A stretch of DNA of 64,000 nucleotides from AC-49 sp963817035 (lineage in GTDB: Bacteria; Actinomycetota; Thermoleophilia; Solirubrobacterales; Solirubrobacteraceae). The notes beneath the pieces are model-generated. The model made no database searches, was not told the origin of the DNA, and saw only the letters and a program-made list of their open reading frames with translations. The stretch covers positions 434,001-498,000 of the forward strand of contig CAWFMM010000003.1 in the NCBI GenBank assembly GCA_963817035.1. Direction: 5' to 3'. Positions 56,084 through 63,396 of the stretch are shown piece after piece. How positions within the stretch are numbered: the stretch's first letter is position 1; every line of letters begins with the position of its first letter. The translations under genes were made by a program, and so were the position numbers.

Positions 56084-56545
56084 TCAGGCGTCGGCGAACG
56101 TGACCGACTCGATCGTCACGTCGTCATGCGGGCGATCGCGGCCATCGGTCGGCGCGGCCTCGAGGCGCTCGACGACGTCCATGCCGCTCGTGATCTCGCC
56201 GAAGACGGTGTGCTTGCCGTCGAGCCACGGGCAGGCGTCGGCGGTGACGATGAAGAACTGCGAGCCGTTGGTGTTCGGGCCGGCGTTGGCCATCGCCAGG
56301 GCGCCCCGGACGACCTTGTGGTCGTTGAACTCGTCCTCGAACGTGTAGCCCGGGCCGCCGGTTCCGGTGCCCTGCGGGCATCCGCCCTGGATCATGAAGT
56401 CCTTGATCACGCGGTGGAAGACGAGGCCGTCGTAGAAGCCGTCGTTGGAGAGCTTGCGGAAGTTCTCGACGGTCTTGGGTGCGTCGGCGTCGAACAGCTC
56501 GAGCTCGATCGGCCCGTCGCTGGTGGTCATGGTGGCTGTGCTCAT
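56084..56545 (-). CDS. Cyclophilin-type peptidyl-prolyl cis-trans isomerase
   Basis: Cyclophilins speed proline isomerisation in protein folding. The 153-residue product has DGLVFHRVIKDFMIQGGCPQ with the catalytic Arg, GTGGPGYTFEDEFNDHKVVR, AMANAGPNTNGSQFFIVTAD and WLDGKHTVFGEITSGMDVVE, all hallmarks of the family. There is no signal peptide, so it is cytoplasmic. The ATG overlaps the stop of the upstream gene as TGATG. Confidence 0.96.
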   Translation of the reverse strand: MSTATMTTSDGPIELELFDADAPKTVENFRKLSNDGFYDGLVFHRVIKDFMIQGGCPQGTGTGGPGYTFEDEFNDHKVVRGALAMANAGPNTNGSQFFIVTADACPWLDGKHTVFGEITSGMDVVERLEAAPTDGRDRPHDDVTIESVTFADA

Positions 56546-57687
56546 CAACCGAACACTGACAGTTCGGCGATGCTGACCGTGTCCACGCCCAACGGCGGCG
56601 GGGTTGTCGTCGTGTCGGTCGTGGTGACCGGCGGCGTGGTCACCGGGACGGTCGGCGTGGTGTCGGTCGGTGTCGCGTCGGTGGCCGTCACCGGGACATC
56701 GCGCGTTCCGGCCGCCGCGGGCGGCTGGTGGGTCAGCCACACGAGCAGGTAGCGGTACGTGGAGACGCCCTTGCCGTGGATGCCGAGGCTGATCGTCGCG
56801 TTGCCGTCGACCGAGCCGAGGTCGGCGCCGTTGCGCAGGTGCGTCCACCCTGGGCCGGGGACCGTCTGGGGGAACTGCGGCCCGGTCGTGCTCGTCGGGC
56901 CGGGGGCGCCGTAGATCTCGACCGAGAAGCCCGGCGTCGGGGTCTGGAGCCTGATCTGGGTGACGCGGCGCACGGTGCTCAGGTCGATCGTCAGTCCTAC
57001 TCGCATGCCGTCGGCGCTCGGCGCGGTCGACACCGTCCACACGGTGCTCGGGTCCTTGTCGGTCAGCGCGGCGGGATCGGTCGCGCCGATCGCGCGCGTG
57101 AACGGGTCGTAGAGCACGATGGCGTTCTTGGCCAGCGTGACCTTCGTCGCCCTCGTGGTCGTGGTCTTCGTGGTCGGCGTGACACGCGGAGTCGGCGTCG
57201 GCGTGACGGTCGTCGTCGGCGTGACGGTGCTCGTGTCATCGGTGGGGGTGGTGGTGAACGTGTCGTCGGGCGTGACGGTCGGCGTGTTGTCGGGGGCGAC
57301 CGGCACGTCGTCCGACGTCGTCGTCGGCGTCTTGGGCGCGGGTGCCGCGGTCGTCTTGGGAGCCGGCGTCGTCGCGGTCGTGGCCGGCGCCGGCGCGACA
57401 ACCGGCGGAGCGGCGGCGACCAGGGTCGTCTTGCTGCCATGCGTCAGCGCGGCGTAGCTGGCGCCGACCGCGGTCACGAGCAACGCCAGCGTGAGCACCC
57501 CGACGCGGGCCGCGGTACGCATCCCGATGCGATCCTCGACGCGCCCGGGGGCCGCCGTCCCGCAGTTCAGACACCAGTCCTGATCCGGGGCCATCGCGGC
57601 GCCACAGGACGCGCAACCGCCGGGAGCGGGCACGAGTTCAGGCTCAGCGGACGCGCCTGCGACCGGCGCGGCGACCTCGTTCTCCAT
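56545..57687 (-). CDS. Membrane-anchored zinc-ribbon protein with Thr/Pro-rich stalk and discoidin-like domain
   Basis: The 380-residue product has a zinc ribbon at the N-terminus (CASCGAAMAPDQDWCLNCG), one membrane helix around 60-82 (VGVLTLALLVTAVGASYAAL), a long Thr/Pro-rich stalk (about 90-175) and an outer domain (about 180-310) with DPFTRAIGATDPAALTDKDP and LSTVRRVTQIRLQTPTPGFS, which fits a discoidin/F5-8-type jelly roll. A second Thr/Pro stretch follows. TACCCT six bases before the ATG at 57687 favours that start over GTG 57693. The role is unknown, probably at the cell surface. Confidence 0.72.
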   Translation of the reverse strand: MENEVAAPVAGASAEPELVPAPGGCASCGAAMAPDQDWCLNCGTAAPGRVEDRIGMRTAARVGVLTLALLVTAVGASYAALTHGSKTTLVAAAPPVVAPAPATTATTPAPKTTAAPAPKTPTTTSDDVPVAPDNTPTVTPDDTFTTTPTDDTSTVTPTTTVTPTPTPRVTPTTKTTTTRATKVTLAKNAIVLYDPFTRAIGATDPAALTDKDPSTVWTVSTAPSADGMRVGLTIDLSTVRRVTQIRLQTPTPGFSVEIYGAPGPTSTTGPQFPQTVPGPGWTHLRNGADLGSVDGNATISLGIHGKGVSTYRYLLVWLTHQPPAAAGTRDVPVTATDATPTDTTPTVPVTTPPVTTTDTTTTPPPLGVDTVSIAELSVFG

Positions 57688-57693
57688 CGTCAC

Positions 57694-57699
57694 AGGGTA
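57694..57699 (-). promoter_or_regulatory. Candidate -10 hexamer TACCCT for the zinc-ribbon protein gene
   Basis: TACCCT ends six bases before the ATG at 57687, which selects that start over the GTG two codons upstream. Confidence 0.4.
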
Positions 57700-57794
57700 G
57701 AAGACCGTCGGACGCCCAGCGCCGCAACGCCCCCCAAAATCGCATTCCGCATAGGTTGCGGTACTGCAACGGACACGAAGTTCCTGCTAATCGG

Positions 57795-59216
57795 TCAGGA
57801 ACCGGCGCGCTCGACGCGCAACGCGACACCGCGGACATCGGCGCCGTCGACCGCGTCGGCGATCCGCTGGGCGTCGCTGGCGGGCACGGAGAGCAGCGAG
57901 AAGCGCTCGAGCACGCGCACATCGCGCACCGCTTCGCCGTCGACGCCGGCGGCCGACGTGACCGCGTGGACGATGTCTGCAACCTCGAGGCCGTCGGCCT
58001 TCCCCGCCGCGATCAGCAGCTTGGCCTCGGGCTCGTCGCCGTTGCTCGAAAGGTGGGGCTTGGTGTGCCGGCGCGGCTTCTCGACCACCGGCGCCGGCTT
58101 CGTGTGGGCCCCGGCGCTCCAGGGGCTGACCGGCAGGCCGATGTGGCGCTCGATCGCCTCGAGCTCACGCGCCTGGCGCGACTCGACGAAGGTGATCGCG
58201 CGACCGGAGCGACCGACGCGGCCGGTGCGGCCGATGCGGTGGACGTAGACGTCGGGCGAGACCGGGACGTCGTAGTTGATGACGTGGGTGACGGTCGAGA
58301 TGTCGAGGCCGCGCGAAGCGACGTCGGTCGCGACGAGCACCGGGACGCGCCCGCCCTTGAACGCGAGCATCACCCCGTCGCGCGAGCCCTGGGTCATGTC
58401 GCCGTGCAGCGCGCGGACGTTCATCCCGCCGTCGCGCAGCTTGCGGTAGAGCTGGTCGCAGCGGACCTTCGTGCGGACGAAGACGATCGCCTGATCGGGC
58501 CGCTCGGCCTTGAGGACCTCGAGCAGCTTGTCGGGCTTGTCCTTGGAGCTGACGTCGAGCTGGAACTGCTCGACCGAGTCGACGGTCAGCGTGGCCGACT
58601 TGACGCTTACGACCAGCGGATCGTAGAGGTAGCGGTCGGCCAGCGCTCGGATCGGCGGCGGCATCGTCGCGCTGAACAACGCGGTCTGGCGGCCGTTGGG
58701 GGTCAGGCTGAGGATCTTCTCGACGTCCTCGAGGAACCCGAGGTCGAGCATCTCGTCGGCCTCGTCGAGGACGACGTACCGGCAGCTGTGGAGCATCAGC
58801 GAAGCACGCTGGATGAGGTCGAGCACGCGGCCGACGGTGCCGACGACGATGTGGCCGCCGGCGCGCAGCTGGGCCTGCTGACTGCGGATCGGCGCGCCGC
58901 CGAAGACGGCGACGACGTCGACGCCCTTGCGCTCGCCGAACGTCCGGATCGCCTGGGTGACCTGGATGCAGAGCTCGCGCGTGGGCGTGAGAACGAGCGC
59001 CTGGACCTCGGGGTCGGATGGATCGACGTGCTCGATCATCGGCAGGCCGAAGGCGGCGGTCTTGCCTGAGCCGGTCTGGGCCTGGCCGATCACATCGCGG
59101 CCTTCGAGCAGCGGAGGAATCCCTTCCTCCTGGATCGGACTGGGCTTCTCGTAGCCCACGTCATGGACAGCCTTCAGGGTCTCCTCGGACAGTCCGAGGT
59201 CAGCAAATGTTGTCAT
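57795..59216 (-). CDS. DEAD-box RNA helicase
   Basis: DEAD-box helicases unwind RNA in ribosome assembly or decay. In the 473-residue product I see the Q motif region (MTTFADLGLSEETLKAVHDV), AQTGSGKTAAFGLP, PTRELCIQ, VLDEADEMLDLGF, FSATMPPPIR, ATDVASRGLDISTVTHVINY and HRIGRTGRVGRSGRAI. Residues from about 395 form a DbpA-type RNA-binding domain. The ATG at 59216 has TAGAGT ten bases upstream. It may act in the cold or on rRNA; the target is not known. Confidence 0.95.
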   Translation of the reverse strand: MTTFADLGLSEETLKAVHDVGYEKPSPIQEEGIPPLLEGRDVIGQAQTGSGKTAAFGLPMIEHVDPSDPEVQALVLTPTRELCIQVTQAIRTFGERKGVDVVAVFGGAPIRSQQAQLRAGGHIVVGTVGRVLDLIQRASLMLHSCRYVVLDEADEMLDLGFLEDVEKILSLTPNGRQTALFSATMPPPIRALADRYLYDPLVVSVKSATLTVDSVEQFQLDVSSKDKPDKLLEVLKAERPDQAIVFVRTKVRCDQLYRKLRDGGMNVRALHGDMTQGSRDGVMLAFKGGRVPVLVATDVASRGLDISTVTHVINYDVPVSPDVYVHRIGRTGRVGRSGRAITFVESRQARELEAIERHIGLPVSPWSAGAHTKPAPVVEKPRRHTKPHLSSNGDEPEAKLLIAAGKADGLEVADIVHAVTSAAGVDGEAVRDVRVLERFSLLSVPASDAQRIADAVDGADVRGVALRVERAGS

Positions 59217-59226
59217 CGACCGATGC

Positions 59227-59232
59227 ACTCTA
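59227..59232 (-). promoter_or_regulatory. Candidate -10 hexamer TAGAGT for the helicase gene
   Basis: TAGAGT on the minus strand ends ten bases before the ATG at 59216. The divergent VapB-type operator palindrome begins 24 bp away. Confidence 0.35.
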
Positions 59233-59255
59233 GTGTGCGCGGATTGTTGCGCCCC

Positions 59256-59285
59256 GTATGCATCCTGTGGAAAACTGATGCATAC
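59256..59285 (+). promoter_or_regulatory. Inverted repeat over the start of the second antitoxin gene
   Basis: GTATGCAT (59256-59263) is repeated inverted as ATGCATAC (59278-59285), the second half covering the antitoxin ATG. VapB-type antitoxins usually repress their own operon from such sites. Confidence 0.45.
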
Positions 59286-59511
59286 CGTGAGCGATGTGAG
59301 GCGCACCTCGATGAACCTCGACCGTGAGAAGGTTCGCGCGGCGGCTGACGTGCTCGGCACGACAGGCACGACCGAGACGGTCCACGCGGCGCTGGATGAG
59401 GTCGTCGCCGTCCGCTCCCGCCAGAAGATCTTCCGCTACTTCCCGCCGACCACGCTCGCCGAGCTCAACCGGTGGCGGGCCGAGACGGCCGAAGACGACA
59501 TGGACGACTGA
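59278..59511 (+). CDS. VapB-type ribbon-helix-helix antitoxin
   Basis: The 77-residue product, MHTVSDVRRTSMNLDREKVR and on, has the ribbon-helix-helix layout RTSMNLDREKVRAAADVLGT then TTETVHAALDEVVAVRSRQK, and a toxin-binding tail FRYFPPTTLAELNRWRAETA. GTG at 59287 is a possible alternative start. The stop is 29 bases before the toxin ATG, with a hairpin in between. The start region is covered by an inverted repeat that may be its own operator. Confidence 0.82.
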   Translation: MHTVSDVRRTSMNLDREKVRAAADVLGTTGTTETVHAALDEVVAVRSRQKIFRYFPPTTLAELNRWRAETAEDDMDD

Positions 59512-59537
59512 TGGTTGATTTCGCGGAATCAACCATC
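59510..59537 (+). promoter_or_regulatory. Perfect hairpin between antitoxin and toxin genes
   Basis: GATGGTTGATT (59510-59520) pairs perfectly with AATCAACCATC (59527-59537) around TCGCGG. It begins in the antitoxin stop and ends three bases before the toxin ATG, so in the mRNA it would cover the toxin ribosome site. Confidence 0.6.
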
Positions 59538-59540
59538 TAG

Positions 59541-59936
59541 ATGGAGCTCGTCGACTCCTCGGCCTGGATCCACGTCATGCGCGCCGGTGGCGCGCGCCGA
59601 GCGGAGCTCGAAGCAGCGGTCGACGACGGCCGTGTCGCGACGTGCGACATCGTCGTCCTCGAGGTTCTGCGCGGGTCGCGAAACGCGCGCGAGCTCGACG
59701 AGCTGCGCGAGGGCTTCAACGACCTTCCCCGCTGTCCCGTCACGCAGCTCACCGTCGGCCGCGCCCTGTGGGTGCAGGCCCAGCTCGCGCGGCGCCGCGG
59801 CGGTCAGCACCGCGTGCCGCAGTCCGACCTGCTCGTCGCCGCCGCCGCCGAGGCCCGTGGCATCGCGGTCGCCCATCACGATCGCCATTTCAACGCGATC
59901 GCGGCGGTGACCGGGCAGCCGGTCCGCCGGGTGTAG
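59541..59936 (+). CDS. PIN-domain (VapC-type) toxin ribonuclease, second pair
   Basis: The 131-residue product starts MELVDSSAWIHVMRAGGARR with the first Asp, then IVVLEVLRGSRNARELDEL with the Glu, HRVPQSDLLVAAAAEARGI and VAHHDRHFNAIAAVTGQPV with the two last acidic positions. All catalytic positions are present, so the toxin looks intact. No ribosome binding site is visible before the ATG because a hairpin occupies that space. It follows its antitoxin on the same strand. Confidence 0.88.
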   Translation: MELVDSSAWIHVMRAGGARRAELEAAVDDGRVATCDIVVLEVLRGSRNARELDELREGFNDLPRCPVTQLTVGRALWVQAQLARRRGGQHRVPQSDLLVAAAAEARGIAVAHHDRHFNAIAAVTGQPVRRV

Positions 59937-59949
59937 CCGGCGCGACGAA

Positions 59950-60160
59950 CGGTCATTCGAGACGGTGCGCGACGCGGCGAGGCTCCTCGGCGTTCAGGCC
60001 TCGACACTGCTGAGCGGCCAGAGCTCAGGCCCGGCCGTCGCTCGCGACGGCACGCTGCTCGGCGGTTCTGTTCGAAAGTCTCGCGACGCTCTCCGTGCGC
60101 GCCTACGGCGCCCACAGCGCGGCGAAGATCGGGCATCTTCGGACCGCGCTCGGCCGGTGA
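59950..60160 (+). pseudogene. Remnant of a DUF4143-type ATPase gene, frameshifted and truncated
   Basis: One frame reads FETVRDAARLLGVQASTLLS and ends RDGTLLG near 60062; the next frame continues AVLFESLATLSVRAYGAHSA to KIGHLRTALGR and TGA at 60158-60160. Together they follow the order I remember from the C-terminal domain of AAA/DUF4143 proteins (AARLLG, RDGTLLGALFE-L, then HLRT), with one extra base at the junction. The ATPase part is absent. The piece lies in the 234-bp gap between the PIN toxin and the oxidoreductase. Family assignment is from memory of the motif order. Confidence 0.5.
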
Positions 60161-60170
60161 CCCGCGACGC

Positions 60171-61125
60171 TCAGCCCGACGGATCGAGCAGCAGCTTGCC
60201 GCGCGTGCGCCGCGCGAGCATGTCCTCGTGGGCGCGCACGGCCTGCGACAGCGGGTAGGTCTCGCCGACCACGGCGCGCAGCTCGCCGCGGGCGGCGCGG
60301 GCGAAGAGGTCGGTCAGCGCGTCGTCGATCATGTCGGCCCGGCCGAGGCAGTGCCAGAGCAGGAAGCCGACGACCGCGCGTGAGGTGCGCAGCAGCTTGC
60401 CGGTGCGAACCTCGTTCTGTTCCTCCGACGAGATGCCCGCGACGACGAGGCGCCCGAACGGCGCGAGCGCGTCGAAGGACTGCGTGAACGTCTCGCCGCC
60501 GGTCAGCTCGAAGATCACGTCGACGGGCGCGCCGTCGTTGGCGTCGAGGATGCGCTGGGTCAGCCCGTCGGCCGGCGAGTCGATCGCGACGTCGGCGCCG
60601 AGCTCGAGCGCGAGCGCGCGGCGATCCTCCGACGAGGCGACGGCGATGACGCGCCCCGCGCCGAGCGCGTGGCCGAGTTGCACGGCGAGCGAGCCGACGC
60701 CACCGCCGGCCGACTGCACAACGACGCTGTCGCCTGGGCGCAGCTGCGCCGAGGTGCGGTACATGTGCCACGCCGTCAGCCCCTGGATCAGGAGCGCCAG
60801 GGCCGTGCCGTCGTCCAGGCCGTCGGGGATCGCGAAGACGCGGTCAGCCGGCGCGCTGACCAGCTCGGCGTAGCCACCGGTCTGCGTCAAGGCGATCACG
60901 CGCTCGCCAGTGTCCTCGCGCACCCCCGCGACCTCCCCGCCGGGAACGAACGGCAGCGCGGCCTGGCGCACGTAGGTGTTGCGCGTCGAGTGCGTGTCGC
61001 CGAAGTTGATCCCCGCCCGTGAGACCCGCACGAGAACCTCGCCCTCGGCCGGCTCGGGGTCCGGCAGACTCAACCAGCGCCAGCACCTCCGGCCCCCCGA
61101 ACTCCGTGATCTGAATCGCCCGCAT
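60171..61125 (-). pseudogene. Zinc-less quinone oxidoreductase (MDR family) with a frameshift near 61068
   Basis: From ATG at 61125 the frame gives MRAIQITEFGGPEVLALVE, the classic N-terminus of quinone oxidoreductases, but then fails; the next frame takes over with LPDPEPAEGEVLVRVSRAGI. One extra base at about 61068 explains the switch. The rest is intact: VQSAGGGVGSLAVQLGHALG (NADPH site), ELTGGETFTQSFDAL and the end RRTRGKLLLDPSG, about 317 residues in all. It could be a real pseudogene or a single-base sequence error. It is divergent from the PfkB gene. Confidence 0.8.
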
Positions 61126-61151
61126 GACAGCCGCGAGATTATCCGCGCGTG

Positions 61152-61157
61152 TACTCT
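61152..61157 (+). promoter_or_regulatory. Candidate -10 hexamer TACTCT for the PfkB kinase gene
   Basis: TACTCT ends nine bases before the ATG at 61167. On the other strand GATAATCT lies ten bases before the oxidoreductase ATG, so the 41-bp gap holds both promoters. Confidence 0.35.
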
Positions 61158-61166
61158 GCCCCGCCC

Positions 61167-62111
61167 ATGAGCCTCACTGTCGTCGGTTCGATTGCGTTTG
61201 ATGCGGTTCAGACCCCGTTCGGGAAGCGTGATCGGATGTTGGGTGGCGCGGCGACGCATTTCGCGTTGTCGGCGTCGTTCTTTGACGAGGTGCGGGCGAT
61301 CGGGCCGGTCGGTGATGACTTCGACGATGCGGCGTGGGCGTCGTTGCGTACGCGTCAGATCAACACCGACGATGTCGAGCAGATTCCGGGCGGCAAGACG
61401 TTCTTCTGGTCGGGTGTGTATTCGGAGAACCTCAACGAGCGCGAGACGCTGCAGACCGATCTCAACGTCTTTGAGACGTTTCAGCCGAAGCTGTCGGATG
61501 CCGCGGCGGCGTGTGACGTGCTGTTCTTGGCCAACATCCAGCCCGATCTGCAGGCCGGGGTCCGCGCCCAGTGCACGCGGGCGAAGTTCGTCGCGATGGA
61601 CTCGATGAACCTGTGGATCGACATTACCCGCGACTCGCTGGTCAGTGTGATCAAGTCGGTCGACTGTCTGATCCTCAACGACGAGGAGCTCGAGCAGCTG
61701 ACCGGCAAGCCGCTGGTCGCCGCGTGCCAGGAGCTGCTGACGTGGGGCCCGTCGGCGATCATCGCCAAGCAGGGCAAGTACGGCGCCGCGCTGTTCACCA
61801 AGAACGACTACTTCGCGCTGCCCGCCTACCCGATGGTCGACGTCGTCGACCCGACCGGTGCCGGCGACAGCTTCGCCGGCGGCTTCGTCGGCTACGTCGC
61901 CGCCGCGCTGAAAGCCGGAACGGCGACCGGGATCGGCCACGACCTGCTGTGCACGGCAATGGCCTACGGCACCTCGCTGGCCTCCTACAACGTCCAGGAC
62001 TTCGGCACCGAACGCGTCCAACGCCTCACCGCCCCCGAAGTGCAGCAGCGCGTCACCGATCTGCAGCGCATGACCACGTTCGACGCCGCGCCCGTCCCGC
62101 TGCGCGCCTAG
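61167..62111 (+). CDS. PfkB-family sugar/nucleoside kinase
   Basis: PfkB-family kinases phosphorylate sugars or nucleosides with ATP. The 314-residue product starts MSLTVVGSIAFDAVQTPFGK, has the substrate-side MLGGAATHFALSASFFDEVR, and the catalytic motif VDVVDPTGAGDSFAGGFVGY with its Asp near residue 235. SMNLWIDITRDSL and LILNDEELEQLTGKP are typical of the adenosine-kinase-like branch. The first 110 codons use many T-ending codons (GAT, GGT, CGT, TTG), unlike the rest of the gene and the window. The substrate is unknown. Confidence 0.9.
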   Translation: MSLTVVGSIAFDAVQTPFGKRDRMLGGAATHFALSASFFDEVRAIGPVGDDFDDAAWASLRTRQINTDDVEQIPGGKTFFWSGVYSENLNERETLQTDLNVFETFQPKLSDAAAACDVLFLANIQPDLQAGVRAQCTRAKFVAMDSMNLWIDITRDSLVSVIKSVDCLILNDEELEQLTGKPLVAACQELLTWGPSAIIAKQGKYGAALFTKNDYFALPAYPMVDVVDPTGAGDSFAGGFVGYVAAALKAGTATGIGHDLLCTAMAYGTSLASYNVQDFGTERVQRLTAPEVQQRVTDLQRMTTFDAAPVPLRA

Positions 62112-62223
62112 CTGATCGGTCATCCGCTGAGTCAAACGGCCCGGTGTTCGGGGTTAGGAGTCGTGCGGTCGATGGGACCTGAGCGTGGCCATGGAGGCCA
62201 CCGAATCCGCCAAGGAGGCGAAC

Positions 62224-63334
62224 GTGCAGGGCCGCCCCGGCCGCCGAGTGCTCGCACTCGCGGCCATCTTCGTTCCGTTGCTGTGCGCCTCGATGGCGCA
62301 GGCAGCCACCGTGAGGTCCCGCCGCGCCACCCCGGTGCGCCGTACGCCGGCGCCCGTTGTGCCACCGAGCGAGTGGGGTCTGACGACGATCGCGGCACCC
62401 GCGGTCTGGGCCCAGGGCGGCCAGGGACAGGGAATCGTCGTGGCGGTCGTCGACTCAGGCGCCTCGCTGACCCAGCGCGACCTGGCCCCGAACCTGTGGG
62501 TCAACCCCAACGAGATTGCCGGCAACGGGATCGACGACGATCGCGACGGCTACGTCGATGACGTCAACGGCTACGACTTCGTCGGCCGCACCGGCGCGCC
62601 GACCGACACCAACGGCCATGGCACCCACGTGGCGGGCATCGTCGCCGGCGCGTGCAAGGTCATCTGCGGCGTCGCCCCGCAGGCCAAGCTGATGATCGTC
62701 CGCGTGCTCGACAGCCAGGCCCAGGGCGATGCCGCCACCGTCGCCCAGGGCGTCCGCTTCGCCGTCGACCACGGCGCGAAGATCGTCAACCTCTCGCTCG
62801 CCGGTCCCGACGCCGACGCGCCGCTGCAAGCCGCCATCGAGTACGCCGGAGCGCAGGGAGTCCTCGTCGTCACCGCCGCCGGCAACGGCGCGGCGAACAT
62901 GGATCTGACGCCGAGCTACCCCGCGTCGTTTCAGACGCCGAACCTGATCTCGGCGGCGGCGATCGGCATGGACGGTCGCCTTGGCGGCGAGTCCGACTAC
63001 GGCAAGACAGTGAGCATTGCGGCGCCGGGCCAGTCGATCATGCTCGACGGCGCTGGGGGGCGGGACCGAATGGCGCACCGGCACGTCGATGGCATCCCCG
63101 ATGGTCGCCGGCGCGCTCGCCGACCTGTGGTCACGCGACCCGACCGCGAGCTGGCGGCAGCTGCGCGACGCGATCCTGACCGCGGCCGTCCCGGGCCCAG
63201 CGGTCGGCTCGGGCACGCTCAACGTGGCAGCCGCGCTCGACGTGCTCAACGCCGCGGCGCCCCGGACGCCGGCCAAGAAGACCGCGGTCAAAGAGACGGT
63301 GGTCAAGAAGAGCACGGTCCATCGACGCCCCTGA
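62224..63334 (+). pseudogene. Secreted S8 subtilisin-like protease, frameshifted in a G6 run
   Basis: GTG at 62224 has AAGGAGG five bases upstream and starts a signal peptide (RRVLALAAIFVPLLCASMAQA). The protease shows the catalytic Asp77 in VVAVVDSGA, a calcium loop GIDDDRDGYVDDVNGYDFVG, His132 in NGHGTHVAGIVAGAC, and VVTAAGNGAANMD. The Ser motif GTSMASPMVAGALADL is one frame off. Removing one G from the six at 63055-63060 restores a continuous frame of about 369 residues. It is either a pseudogene, a phase-variable run or a sequencing error. The tail is Lys-rich (KKTAVKETVVKKS). Confidence 0.85.
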
Positions 63335-63341
63335 AACGCGA

Positions 63342-63377
63342 CGAAGCCCGCCCGCCGAGACCGGCGGACGGGCTTCG
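63342..63377. terminator. Bidirectional terminator hairpin between convergent genes
   Basis: CGAAGCCCGCCCGCCG (63342-63357) pairs with 63362-63377 around AGAC with one mismatch. It lies between the subtilase stop (63334) and the ferritin-like stop (63397), as expected for a shared terminator. No T-tract is present on either strand. Confidence 0.65.
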
Positions 63378-63396
63378 ATTGCGTCCCGGGGGACGA

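Noticed and set aside
60171..62135. 654-codon minus-strand frame starting in the PfkB gene
   Set aside because: Only its 3' part is the oxidoreductase; the upstream part is antisense to the kinase and has no coding character. The true N-terminus is in another frame at 61125.
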